Positions 16,403 through 24,309 of a stretch of 48,710 nucleotides of DNA are shown one piece after another. The stretch comes from JAGMES01 sp023128035 (lineage in GTDB: Bacteria > Bacillota > Halanaerobiia > DY22613). The first letter of the stretch is position 1. Each line of letters begins with the position of its first letter. Under the pieces are notes generated by a model. The model did not search any database. It saw nothing but the letters and a program-made list of their open reading frames with translations, and was not told where the DNA came from. The position numbers and the translations under genes are program-made. The stretch lies in contig DAOVRZ010000030.1 of the NCBI GenBank assembly GCA_030627905.1, positions 1-48,710 on the forward strand, written 5' to 3'.

Positions 16403-16963
16403 TTGAATAAGAAATATTTACTGCTCTTTATCATTGTTTGTATTTTCGGAGGAGTTTTTTTCATTAATCAGATTATTCAGATTCAATTAAATCAACCTGA
16501 AGAAAAGTATGAAACTGATCTTTCGATAGAGGAAATCCCTGAAAGGGAATTTAAAAACCTAAAATTGACTTATTATGGAGAAGATCAGCAATATAAAATG
16601 AACACCACTTTTCAAAAATTTTCTGAAGAAGCAAATGGAAATATAAACTTTCTTGGGATGGAGGCAGTATTAGTAGATGGTGAAGAGATTTTGAATGAAT
16701 TAACGACTCCTGAAGGTTTGATGATAAATGATGGAGGAATCGTTAAATTAAAGGGGCCAGTTACATTAGATACAGATAAATATCAGATTTCTATGGGTGA
16801 AGTTGATATTGATTTAAATCTAGGACAGTTACATGCTTTAGGTTTGATTACAGTCCAATCTGAAGATATTTTTATTCAGGCAAAAGAGATGAGTTCAGAT
16901 CTTAAATTAACTAAAATTCATTTCAAAGGTCGGCCTCGGCTGATTGTCAAAAAAGGTGGTTAA
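16403..16963 (+). CDS. lptC: LPS export protein LptC, inner-membrane bridge start
   Basis: Takes LPS from the LptB-F/G transporter and passes it to LptA. It is 186 residues with one N-terminal membrane helix (YLLLFIIVCIFGGVFFI, about residues 4-20), then a beta-rich periplasmic part with family patterns such as LTYYGEDQQYKMNTTFQKF and LQAL-like LGQLHALGLITVQSEDI. The start is TTG 16403, because GGAGAGGAGG sits just before it; the open frame extends 70 codons upstream but overlaps the divergent GT4 gene and lacks a ribosome site there. It lies 2 bases before lptA. The LptC call rests on fold pattern, length and gene order. Confidence 0.85.
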   Translation: MNKKYLLLFIIVCIFGGVFFINQIIQIQLNQPEEKYETDLSIEEIPEREFKNLKLTYYGEDQQYKMNTTFQKFSEEANGNINFLGMEAVLVDGEEILNELTTPEGLMINDGGIVKLKGPVTLDTDKYQISMGEVDIDLNLGQLHALGLITVQSEDIFIQAKEMSSDLKLTKIHFKGRPRLIVKKGG

Positions 16964-16965
16964 AG

Positions 16966-17421
16966 ATGATGCAGAAAAGAGTTATTGTAAGAATTTTATT
17001 AATAGCCATAATGAGTTTTTCATTTCTGCCAATCTGGCAAGTGGCGGCCAGTCAAACAGAAGCGGAACTTGTCGTTGATGGAGATGAAATGATTATTGAT
17101 ACAGAAAATAATATAATCGAATTTATAGGAAATGTTGTAGCAAAGTATTTGGATTATCAGATTCAGGGAGATAAATTACTCTATGAAGAAGATAAAGATT
17201 TTCTAAAAATTGAAGGCCAAGTAAAGTTAAATATTGAAACAATGAGTGCTACAGCGCAGAGTATGGAGTTACAATTGGAGCAGGAATTTTTAACCATGAC
17301 AGGAGATGTAAAAGTTTTTCGAGATGGAAAAGTAATTCAGGGAAACGTTGTAACTTATGATCTTAAGACAGGGATTATGCGTGTCAAAAATGCTCATCTT
17401 GAAATAACTGGTGACAAATAA
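16966..17421 (+). CDS. lptA: Periplasmic LPS-bridge protein LptA (OstA family)
   Basis: Forms the periplasmic beta-jellyroll bridge that carries LPS from LptC to LptD. It is 151 residues. A signal peptide covers about 1-29 (MMQKRVIVRILL...VAA), and the OstA-like repeats follow: VDGDEMIIDTENNIIEFIGN, YQIQGDKLLYEEDKDFLKIEG and AQSMELQLEQEFLTMTGDV. The length is that of a single OstA domain. Start codons ATG 16966 and 16969 are both possible. It is translationally packed between lptC and lptB. Confidence 0.9.
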   Translation: MMQKRVIVRILLIAIMSFSFLPIWQVAASQTEAELVVDGDEMIIDTENNIIEFIGNVVAKYLDYQIQGDKLLYEEDKDFLKIEGQVKLNIETMSATAQSMELQLEQEFLTMTGDVKVFRDGKVIQGNVVTYDLKTGIMRVKNAHLEITGDK

Positions 17422-17433
17422 GGAGCGATTCTG

Positions 17434-18153
17434 ATGACGATTTTGGCAAAAAATTTAGTAAAAAAATATGGAAGTCGACTGGTTGTAGATGATGTTTCCT
17501 TTGAAGTGGGCCGTGGAGAAATAGTAGGATTACTAGGACCAAACGGTGCTGGGAAGACGACGACCTTTTATATGATTGTAGGGTTGATTCGTGCTAAGCA
17601 AGGAGAGGTTTTTATAGATAGTAAAGATATAACCAGGTTGCCAATGCATCGAAGAGCAAGATTGGGGATTGGGTATCTGCCCCAGGAAGCATCTGTGTTC
17701 CGAAAGATGTCTGTGGAAGAGAATATTTTATCTATCTTAGAAGTAGTCAAATGTCCGAAAGAAGATCAGGAGGAGAGATTAGAATCTCTTTTACAGGAGT
17801 TTCATATTGAGCATGTTCGCAAACAAAAAGGGGCTAGCCTTTCAGGTGGTGAAAGACGTCGGGTGGAGATAGCTAGAGCTTTGGCAACAAACCCTTCATT
17901 TATTCTTCTTGATGAACCTTTTGCCGGAGTGGATCCGATTGCAGTTAGTGATATTCAAGATATTATAGCACATCTTAGGGAAAAGGGCCTAGGTGTTTTA
18001 ATAACCGATCATAGTGTACGTGAGACTTTATCAATTACTGATCGTGCATATATTATGCATGAAGGTAAGATTTTGATTGCCGGATCATCAGAAGAGATTG
18101 CCAATAGCGAAATTGCTCGCAAGATTTATCTTGGTGAAAGGTTTACAATGTGA
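17434..18153 (+). CDS. lptB: LPS export ATPase LptB
   Basis: The cytoplasmic ATPase that powers LPS extraction from the inner membrane. It is 239 residues with Walker A GPNGAGKTT (35-43), Q-loop YLPQEASVFRKMSVEEN, signature LSGGERRRVEIARALA, Walker B FILLDEPFAGVDPIAV and the switch His in ITDHSVRETL. The extended sequence from the Q-loop (LPQEASVFRK) to the C-terminal YLGERF is specific to LptB rather than branched-chain amino acid ATPases. It lies 12 bases after lptA behind AAGGAG. Confidence 0.97.
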   Translation: MTILAKNLVKKYGSRLVVDDVSFEVGRGEIVGLLGPNGAGKTTTFYMIVGLIRAKQGEVFIDSKDITRLPMHRRARLGIGYLPQEASVFRKMSVEENILSILEVVKCPKEDQEERLESLLQEFHIEHVRKQKGASLSGGERRRVEIARALATNPSFILLDEPFAGVDPIAVSDIQDIIAHLREKGLGVLITDHSVRETLSITDRAYIMHEGKILIAGSSEEIANSEIARKIYLGERFTM

Positions 18154-18163
18154 GGTGGGAGTG

Positions 18164-19261
18164 ATGAAAAGATTAGATTGGTATATCCTCACAGAACTTA
18201 TAGGTCCCTTTTTATTTGGTGTCGCAGCATTTTCTAGTATTATGATTGGTTCTAGCCTGGTATCTGAACTAGCAAACTATATGATTGAATGGGATATGCC
18301 AATTGATCTGATTGGTAAGATTTTTATGCTAAAATTGCCAGGAGTTATTGTTCTCACTTTTCCCATGTCAACCCTTCTGGCTACATTATTAGCTTTTGGG
18401 AGGATGTCAGGAAGTAGTGAGATTATAGCATTTAAAGCTGGTGGTGTTAGTTTTTATCGAATGGTCATTCCTGTTTTGATCGTTGGAATTTTGGTTAGTG
18501 GATTAACAATTTATATAAATGAGAGGGTTGTTCCTTTCACAGTATTTGAGACAAGAAGACTAGTGACAGAGTTTCGGTATCAGGATACACTACCTACAAC
18601 TCAGGATTATTTGAAGGTTACTCAGATTGATAAAAAGAAAAAAAGCCTTGATTATGAATTATGGGCTGATAGGTTTAATGGAGATACTATGACTTTATCT
18701 CAAGTTTATTTTTATGATTATGAGGAAAAAAGGCTGACTTTTTCTGTTCAGGCAAAAGAAGCAAAGTGGTTGAATGATCAATGGGTTTTCTTTGATGGGA
18801 AAGCATATTCTTATCCAAAAGATGATAAACCTGTAATGATTGCAGAATTTGAAGAATATGATATGAAAAGGATTGATCGCACTCCTAATCAGATAAGTAA
18901 AAATGCGAAAAGAATTGACGAGATGACAGCAGAAGAATTGGCTGATTTGATTCGTATTTATGAAAAAGATGGTAAGAATGTGGATAAGTTGGTTGTTAAA
19001 TATCACCAACGTTTTTCTATCCCATTTTCTTGCTTGATCTTTGCTCTTGTGGGAGCACCATTAGGCTTGCAACCTAATCGATCAGGTTCTTCAATAGGAT
19101 TGGGTATTAGTATTGTTGTAATATTTATTTATTATGTGGTATTGACAACTGGGGGAGCACTCGGGCAAGCGGGGGTTATCCTTCCTGTGTTAGGAGCCTG
19201 GACTCCTAATTTGATTTTTGGTATACTTGGAATAAGTTTAAATTATAAGGCTTGTCGATGA
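18164..19261 (+). CDS. LPS export permease, LptF/LptG family (single copy here)
   Basis: The membrane subunit of the LPS extractor. It is a 365-residue YjgP/YjgQ protein with six predicted helices in two groups of three (about residues 12-110 and 275-360) around a periplasmic jellyroll. Motifs LTELIGPFLFG, LPGVIVLTFPMSTLLATLLAFGRMSGSSEI and YHQRFSIPFSCLIFALVGAPLG are typical. The start is ATG 18164 behind GAGGTGGGAG; an earlier start would run far into lptB. Proteobacteria use two different proteins, LptF and LptG, but only one gene is seen here. It could form a homodimer on an LptB dimer, or a partner may be encoded elsewhere. Confidence 0.93.
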   Translation: MKRLDWYILTELIGPFLFGVAAFSSIMIGSSLVSELANYMIEWDMPIDLIGKIFMLKLPGVIVLTFPMSTLLATLLAFGRMSGSSEIIAFKAGGVSFYRMVIPVLIVGILVSGLTIYINERVVPFTVFETRRLVTEFRYQDTLPTTQDYLKVTQIDKKKKSLDYELWADRFNGDTMTLSQVYFYDYEEKRLTFSVQAKEAKWLNDQWVFFDGKAYSYPKDDKPVMIAEFEEYDMKRIDRTPNQISKNAKRIDEMTAEELADLIRIYEKDGKNVDKLVVKYHQRFSIPFSCLIFALVGAPLGLQPNRSGSSIGLGISIVVIFIYYVVLTTGGALGQAGVILPVLGAWTPNLIFGILGISLNYKACR

Positions 19262-19286
19262 TTTTGTAAAGGTGGTGAATACCTGG

Positions 19287-20615
19287 ATGCTTCTGTATAT
19301 GATTTTTGCTTTAATAGTAGTTAGTGGACTTATTGCTTATCTGGGAGATCAGATTGGAATGAAAATTGGCAAAAAGCGTTTATCTATATTCGGTATTCGC
19401 CCCAAATATACATCTATTATTATAACAATATTGACAGGAATTTTGATTGCAACTATTTCCATCGCTCTATTAATGATAGGCTCGGAAGGAGTTCGAACAG
19501 CTGTTTTTGATATGGAAGAGATGGTAGCAAAACTAGGTCGATTAAATCAACAAGTATCAGAAAAGGAAGTAGAGATAACTGATACTCAAATTGAATTAGA
19601 GGAACTTAAGGAAGAAAAGAAACAGTTTTACTCTGAAAATGAAGAACTTCAACTTGAATTAGATTTGAAAAAAAAGGAATATCAAGAGTTGGAGATCAGC
19701 TACATGGACATGGAGATCAGTCTGGTAAAAGCTCAGGATGATTATTATCAGCTTAATGAATCTAAAATTGAACTAGATCAAAAGATTATTATATTAGATG
19801 AACAGAAGGCTCAGTTAGAAGATGAAAAAGCAAATATAGAAAACGAGCTACCTATATTAAAAGATGCTATTGAAACTTTGGAATCACAAGTAAATGGATT
19901 AATTAAACAAACTGAGGACTTAACGAAAAAAAATATCTATTTAATATTAGAAGGTCAACAAGTTAAAAAAGCTTATGAAAATAAAGATATTGTTTATCAG
20001 AAAGATGACTTAATTTATTTTGAATCTCTTAAGACAATACCTGATTTTCAGAAACAAGAAGAGATTTTGGATGCGATGAATAATTATATAGTTCGTGCAA
20101 ATAAAGCACTTCAGAAAAATATGTTGCAGGTTGATGAGATGGGTTTGAGTTTGAAATTTGATCCATCTAATTTGATTCAAATTGCCGAGGCTTTACTTGA
20201 TCCAAAAAATGAGAAAATATTAGTGGGAATCTTCCCGAAAAAAAATACTTTAGCTGGAGAGTTTTTAGAAGCGATAATGGTTTGGGAACCAAATTATAAA
20301 ATTTATGAGAGCAATGAAATAGTTATTCAAAAAGAAATTGATTCTGATAAAGATATAACTAGTGTACAAAATGAATTAAATGAACTTTTAGAAAAAATGA
20401 GTCAACGTTCGATTGAACGGGGATTATTTAGGAATGTGAGCGGTGGAGTTGGTAAAATTAGTTTTCCTGATTTTTATCTTATTGTGGAGAAGATAAAAAC
20501 TTTGAATGGAAAAGTAAAGATTATCATCCAGGCTAAGAGAGATATCTGGCGACAGGAAACTTTATCTACTGAAAATTTACGTTTTGATGTTTCCCCTGTG
20601 GTGAATTTACCATGA
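19287..20615 (+). CDS. DUF3084-family coiled-coil inner-membrane protein
   Basis: A 442-residue protein that I recognise as DUF3084-type, a family known from cyanobacteria and diderm Firmicutes. It has two N-terminal helices (about 3-20 and 35-60) joined by GDQIGMKIGKKRLSIFGIRP, a long Glu/Lys/Leu coiled coil (about 75-225) and a mixed C-terminal domain. The function is not known. The start is ATG 19287 with AAAGGTGG 10 bases upstream; the GTG codons at 19272 and 19275 lie within that site. Its stop overlaps the next start by 4 bases. Its distribution in outer-membrane-bearing lineages and its place between lpt genes and ompM suggest an envelope role. Confidence 0.8.
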   Translation: MLLYMIFALIVVSGLIAYLGDQIGMKIGKKRLSIFGIRPKYTSIIITILTGILIATISIALLMIGSEGVRTAVFDMEEMVAKLGRLNQQVSEKEVEITDTQIELEELKEEKKQFYSENEELQLELDLKKKEYQELEISYMDMEISLVKAQDDYYQLNESKIELDQKIIILDEQKAQLEDEKANIENELPILKDAIETLESQVNGLIKQTEDLTKKNIYLILEGQQVKKAYENKDIVYQKDDLIYFESLKTIPDFQKQEEILDAMNNYIVRANKALQKNMLQVDEMGLSLKFDPSNLIQIAEALLDPKNEKILVGIFPKKNTLAGEFLEAIMVWEPNYKIYESNEIVIQKEIDSDKDITSVQNELNELLEKMSQRSIERGLFRNVSGGVGKISFPDFYLIVEKIKTLNGKVKIIIQAKRDIWRQETLSTENLRFDVSPVVNLP

Positions 20616-21037
20616 TTTTAGCAATTGATCCTGGTAAAGATAAAACAGGTATAGCTATATATGATTCATCCTCTAAGAGGGTTATATACCATGCTGTAGT
20701 ACTCACTGAGGAATTTATAGAGCGTTTTAAGGGTTGGTCAGAAAAGTTTGCTTTGCAGAAGATCATATTAGGCAATGGGACTCTTTCAAAGGAGTTTCAG
20801 AATAAGTTGAAGTTGTCTGGTTCTAAATATCCACTGGTTTTAATCGATGAATCGTTTTCAACTTTAGAAGGAAGAAAATTGTTTTTTGAAATATACCCTC
20901 CAAGGGGTTTAAGAAGATTGCTTCCAATATCTATGCAAACTCCTTCAAGGCCATTCGATGATCTGGTAGCCGTAATTCTTTTGAAACGCTATCTGGGAGA
21001 ATTGCCTGAAATAGGTAGTAAATTTTTTAAAAATTAA
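20612..21037 (+). CDS. RuvC/YqgF-fold protein (putative Holliday junction resolvase-like)
   Basis: A 141-residue protein of the RNase H-like superfamily near YqgF/RuvX and RuvC. It opens with MILAIDPGKDKTGIAIYD, where the first acidic residue and DPG pattern match the active site; later LGNGTLSKEFQNKL, VLIDESFSTLEGR (second acidic cluster) and PFDDLVAVILLKRYLG (third) are in order. YqgF proteins process pre-16S rRNA ends; this divergent form may act on other nucleic acids. It overlaps the DUF3084 gene by ATGA, so the two are translated together. I know of this neighbour pair from other outer-membrane lineages. Confidence 0.7.
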   Translation: MILAIDPGKDKTGIAIYDSSSKRVIYHAVVLTEEFIERFKGWSEKFALQKIILGNGTLSKEFQNKLKLSGSKYPLVLIDESFSTLEGRKLFFEIYPPRGLRRLLPISMQTPSRPFDDLVAVILLKRYLGELPEIGSKFFKN

Positions 21038-21097
21038 GAAGGAATTTTCGAGGAGTTAGAGAAGTAGTAATATAGCCCTAGACAGTGGCTAATAATT

Positions 21098-21358
21098 ATG
21101 TGTGATACTAGTTCAATAGTCACTCTGAAAAGGGAAATAGTACCCGCACTATTTGAGAAGGATTTCGAAAGTTTATAGAGAATTGATGATTAAGACGTAA
21201 AAAATGATATTGAATACTCTTTTATGTTGACTCTATTCCAAACACTTCATAACGAAACAGATTTGAAGTGTACAAACTGGCAAAAATTCTTTCAAGAGTT
21301 TTGCAGGAGATTAAAAAGTTATGAAGAATACAAAGAAGAGTTGCTCATATTAAAGTAA
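21098..21358 (+). pseudogene. Possible decayed small gene with two in-frame stops
   Basis: From ATG 21098 one frame is protein-like for 86 codons except for TAG at 21176 and TAA at 21191. The last part, from ATG 21224, reads MLTLFQTLHNETDLKC, then TNWQKFFQEFCRRLKSYEEY, ending KEELLILK. I do not recognise the protein. Only two stops over this length in AT-rich DNA hints at former coding, but a chance open frame is possible. Confidence 0.3.
21303..21331 (+). promoter_or_regulatory. SigH-type promoter candidate 1 for ompM
   Basis: GCAGGAGAT (21303-21311; one mismatch), an 11-bp spacer, then GAAGAATAC (21323-21331; GAAT core intact, one flank mismatch). It shares GCAGGAGATT with the second copy 123 bases downstream. 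It lies inside the decayed reading frame. Confidence 0.35.
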
Positions 21359-21425
21359 TAATTTTTTCTGAAATCTTTCTGTCATAATTCTTTTATAACT
21401 GGAATAAGTATATAGTGTTAGACAG

Positions 21426-21454
21426 GCAGGAGATTTTGAAAAGAGATAGAATTA
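21426..21454 (+). promoter_or_regulatory. SigH-type promoter candidate 2 for ompM
   Basis: GCAGGAGAT (21426-21434; one mismatch), an 11-bp spacer, then ATAGAATTA (21446-21454; full match to RNNGAATWW). It is the better of the two upstream elements and would give a leader of about 270 bases. Confidence 0.5.
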
Positions 21455-21532
21455 CTGATAAGTGTGACTGAAAAAAGTTATCAAGTTTATCATACACAGT
21501 GTTTTTAAGCGGTGAAAGGAGGTGCCCTACGA

Positions 21533-21571
21533 TTGCCGTATGGAGGATGGCTGTGGATGATATTTTATTGA
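21533..21571 (+). CDS. Possible 12-codon leader peptide, Trp/Tyr rich
   Basis: A TTG start lies 8 bases after the near-perfect ribosome site AAAGGAGGTG and encodes MPYGGWLWMIFY before TGA. A ribosome site of this quality in an otherwise untranslated leader is hard to ignore. An overlapping ATG at 21540 gives only six codons. It may be a regulatory leader peptide of ompM or a small hydrophobic peptide. The function is unknown. Confidence 0.3.
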   Translation: MPYGGWLWMIFY

Positions 21572-21651
21572 ATAAACTGGTTCTTTGATAATTAAATCGG
21601 TGAGAAAAGTTTGGTTGAGGAAACAAGGAAACTCATACTAAAATTTTCCAC

Positions 21652-21680
21652 TTGATATGGTGATTCAAAAGAACTACAGT
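21652..21680 (+). promoter_or_regulatory. SigA-type promoter candidate close to ompM
   Basis: TTGATA (21652-21657), a 17-bp spacer, then TACAGT (21675-21680; 4 of 6 matches). Transcription would start about 43 bases before the ompM ATG. A highly expressed porin gene probably uses this or the SigH-type elements upstream. Confidence 0.4.
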
Positions 21681-21729
21681 TTATCAAAAATACCAAAAAA
21701 ATTACAAAACAATCAAGGGGGAAATTACA

Positions 21730-24159
21730 ATGAAGAGAATTTCTATGTTAGTAGCTTTAGCTATCGTTTTAGCTTTAGCAGTGCCAGCATTTGCTGGTCC
21801 ATTTAGTGATGTTCCTGCAACTCACTGGGCTTATGAAGCTGTGAATAAGTTGGCTGGTACTGGTCTGATTACTGGTTACCCAGATGGTAACTTCAGTGGT
21901 AAAAACGCTATGACTCGTTACGAGATCGCTACTGTTGTAGCTCGTTTACTTGACAAAGTTGATGCTGAGAGAACTCTTTTAGCTGACAAAGTTGAGACTT
22001 TAGAAGATGGTCTTACTGCTGGTCAAGCTGAAGATGTTATTGCTATCTTCAAGAGCTTAATCGCTAAAGAAGCTGGTAAGAATGAAGTAGTTATTCCTGA
22101 TAGCTTAACTGAAGGTCAAGCTGTAGAAGTAGCTGCAATTGTTGAAGCTTTAGCTATGGAGTTCAAATTCGAACTTGAAGCTATGGGCGCTAAGTTAGAT
22201 ACTTTGACTACTGACGTTGAAGATCTTAAAGTTCGCGTTGCTGCTTTAGAAGTTATCGACTGGAGAGGAACTTATGATGTAACTATTAACAAGACAGTTC
22301 TTGATCCAGCTATAACTCTAGATGCATTTGGTAATATTATTAGTGTTGCTACTGCTTATGTAGATCCTTTCGCTATGGTTGATGAAGATGATGATGTTGT
22401 TGCTTATGATGCAGCTGATTCCGCTATTAACCATGAGCTTGGTTTAGGTTTCGACGTTACTACTGAGAACCTAGAAGTTAGCTTTGATGTAGCTGCTGTA
22501 ACTGATGATTTCGTTTGGGTTGCTAATGATGGTTTAGCACTTGGTGAAATTGCTGCCACAGTTATTGGTGATGACTTCACTGCTGTTTTAGCTCGTGAAC
22601 AACTTTTAAATCTTGCACCATATTTGTTTGGTGATGATGAAGCAGAATATAATGGTATCGAAGTTACTGTTGGTGACAATGTATATGCATTGATCCGTCA
22701 TTTCGAATACTTCGTAAACGCTGATGGTGACTATACTAATGCAATTGGTACTCTAGTAGATGATCCAATTATTGATCCTGCTAGTATTACTAACAAGCTC
22801 GTTGCTAAGCATGCTCTTAATCTTTTCGATGCTACTCTGTTCTTCGGAATAGATGACGTTGTTGAGAGTGGTGATTTCGTAGCTGGTTTAAATGTTCCTT
22901 ATACTTTGTTTGATACTGACTTGAACATTGACTTAGCTATCGACAAGACTTATATTAATGATGATGATACTGACTATGGTAAGTACTTCACTATCAATGC
23001 TAAGAAAGCTTTTGCTGCTTTAAATGTTGAAGGTAACTTGACTATTAATGATGATGAGTTTGATGGTATCCTTCCAAGTGGTGTTAATGAAGATGGTATT
23101 GATATCGCTGCTGACATGACTTTATTAGATGAAATGCTTACAGTTAATGCTCGTTACAATGGTTATGCTGTAACTGATTTCGGTTTCGGTGCTGATTTAG
23201 TTAAAGGTAACTTAACTGGTTGGTTTGATATGGATTTAGCTTCTACTGAAGCAGGTGTTATCACTGATGAAGCTGACCGTACAATGTTGGGTGCAGAGTA
23301 CCAAACAACTCAATTTGGTTTCGATGTAACTGCAGGATTCAATTATGATCAGTTCACTGACTTTGATACTTTAGTAGGTACTGGTGAATTTGATAATGAT
23401 GGTAATGAGATCATGGAACTTTTATTTGATCACATTTATGTTGACGAAGATGACGATGACTTAGATTTGTATAACAGAGTTTATGCTGACTTTAGTCGCG
23501 ACCTTCCTGTTGAAGGTATGACTGCTACTGCTAACTGTGTATTTGGTTTAAAAGATGACGTAGATGGTAAAAATTTATCTGTTCATGAGTATGCAGTTGC
23601 ATATGAAAACGATCTTTATACTGCTGGTGCTAGCTTAGACTTAGTAGCTGAAGTATTAACATTAGATGCTGGTATTGAGTACTCTATCTTTAGTGCTAAC
23701 TTCGAGAAAGATTTCATGGAAAGCGATTATCTATATGTTGGAGCTGGTGTTAACCCAGAAGCTTATGAAGTATTAGGTTTCAATATTGATACAATTGCTG
23801 GTTTTGGTTATGAGTCTTATACTGAAGCAGCTATTTTAGATGATCCTGCAACTCCAGAAAACGAAGCTGTTCCAGAACAAGCTATTTCTGGTAGTAACAT
23901 CAACTTGGGTATTGACGTAACAAAAGTATTGAGCGAAAAAGCTGACGTAGCTTACGGTTTCGTTTATGATAACCGTGAAATTGCTGCTGACGATTCTTTA
24001 AATGGTTTAGTAGTTAAGCATACTGTTGGTTTTGGTTATGAGCTTGCTACTGACTTAAATGCTGAAGTTAACTACACTTATCTTGACTTTGATAGTATAG
24101 TTGACGCTGAAGATTATACTGCTAAAGAACTGACTACTGGTTTAAGCTTAAGCTTCTAA
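21730..24159 (+). CDS. ompM: SLH-domain outer-membrane porin of OmpM type
   Basis: Tethers the outer membrane to the cell wall and forms a channel. It is 809 residues: signal peptide 1-22 (ending AFA), one SLH domain at about 23-75 (FSDVPATHWAYEAVNKLA, ITGYPDGNFSG, MTRYEIATVVARLL), a coiled coil at about 76-180, then a long beta-rich region ending in the C-terminal Phe (LTTGLSLSF) expected of outer-membrane barrels. The barrel is very rich in Asp and Glu, fitting a halophile. Codon use is strongly biased (GCT, GGT, GTT), as in abundant proteins. AAGGGGGAAATTAC precedes the ATG. It is monocistronic, with its own strong terminator. It is the main evidence for a diderm Firmicute. Confidence 0.93.
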   Translation: MKRISMLVALAIVLALAVPAFAGPFSDVPATHWAYEAVNKLAGTGLITGYPDGNFSGKNAMTRYEIATVVARLLDKVDAERTLLADKVETLEDGLTAGQAEDVIAIFKSLIAKEAGKNEVVIPDSLTEGQAVEVAAIVEALAMEFKFELEAMGAKLDTLTTDVEDLKVRVAALEVIDWRGTYDVTINKTVLDPAITLDAFGNIISVATAYVDPFAMVDEDDDVVAYDAADSAINHELGLGFDVTTENLEVSFDVAAVTDDFVWVANDGLALGEIAATVIGDDFTAVLAREQLLNLAPYLFGDDEAEYNGIEVTVGDNVYALIRHFEYFVNADGDYTNAIGTLVDDPIIDPASITNKLVAKHALNLFDATLFFGIDDVVESGDFVAGLNVPYTLFDTDLNIDLAIDKTYINDDDTDYGKYFTINAKKAFAALNVEGNLTINDDEFDGILPSGVNEDGIDIAADMTLLDEMLTVNARYNGYAVTDFGFGADLVKGNLTGWFDMDLASTEAGVITDEADRTMLGAEYQTTQFGFDVTAGFNYDQFTDFDTLVGTGEFDNDGNEIMELLFDHIYVDEDDDDLDLYNRVYADFSRDLPVEGMTATANCVFGLKDDVDGKNLSVHEYAVAYENDLYTAGASLDLVAEVLTLDAGIEYSIFSANFEKDFMESDYLYVGAGVNPEAYEVLGFNIDTIAGFGYESYTEAAILDDPATPENEAVPEQAISGSNINLGIDVTKVLSEKADVAYGFVYDNREIAADDSLNGLVVKHTVGFGYELATDLNAEVNYTYLDFDSIVDAEDYTAKELTTGLSLSF

Positions 24160-24191
24160 TCGAAGTTTAGCCTAATCAAAAGTTAAACTCT

Positions 24192-24220
24192 AACCTCCGG
24201 GATATTCCCGGAGGTTTTTT
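24192..24220 (+). terminator. Strong terminator of ompM
   Basis: An 11-bp perfect stem, AACCTCCGGGA (24192-24202) with TCCCGGAGGTT (24206-24216), has a 3-nt loop followed by a run of T to 24220. It is GC-rich for this genome, as expected after a highly transcribed gene. Confidence 0.92.
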
Positions 24221-24243
24221 CATATTTTGGCTACTTATTTTCG

Positions 24244-24272
24244 GGAGGAATTTTGAAAGAAACATAGAAATA
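24244..24272 (+). promoter_or_regulatory. SigH-type promoter candidate before the second barrel gene
   Basis: GGAGGAATT (24244-24252; full match to RNAGGAWWW), an 11-bp spacer, then ATAGAAATA (24264-24272), where the GAAT core is GAAA. The surrounding bases resemble the ompM element at 21426 (AGGA..TTTTGAAA..ATAGAA). It is a weaker candidate because of the core mismatch. Confidence 0.3.
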
Positions 24273-24309
24273 GTTATAGAGGACATTCTATGTAGAAGGG
24301 GTGGTGTGA

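Larger units (their letters stand above)
21038..21729 (+). other. 692-base non-coding leader region before ompM
   Basis: It has no intact gene of normal size. It contains a decayed reading frame (21098-21358), two SigH-type promoter candidates (21303 and 21426), a short frame with a textbook ribosome site (21533-21571), a SigA-like promoter (21652-21680) and the AAGGGGG ribosome site of ompM. A transcript from 21426 would have a leader of about 270 bases. Confidence 0.6.

Noticed and set aside
22404..22679. A 91-codon minus-strand frame inside ompM
   Set aside because: It arises from the biased codon use of ompM; the Ser/Ala/Pro-rich translation has no features of a real protein.
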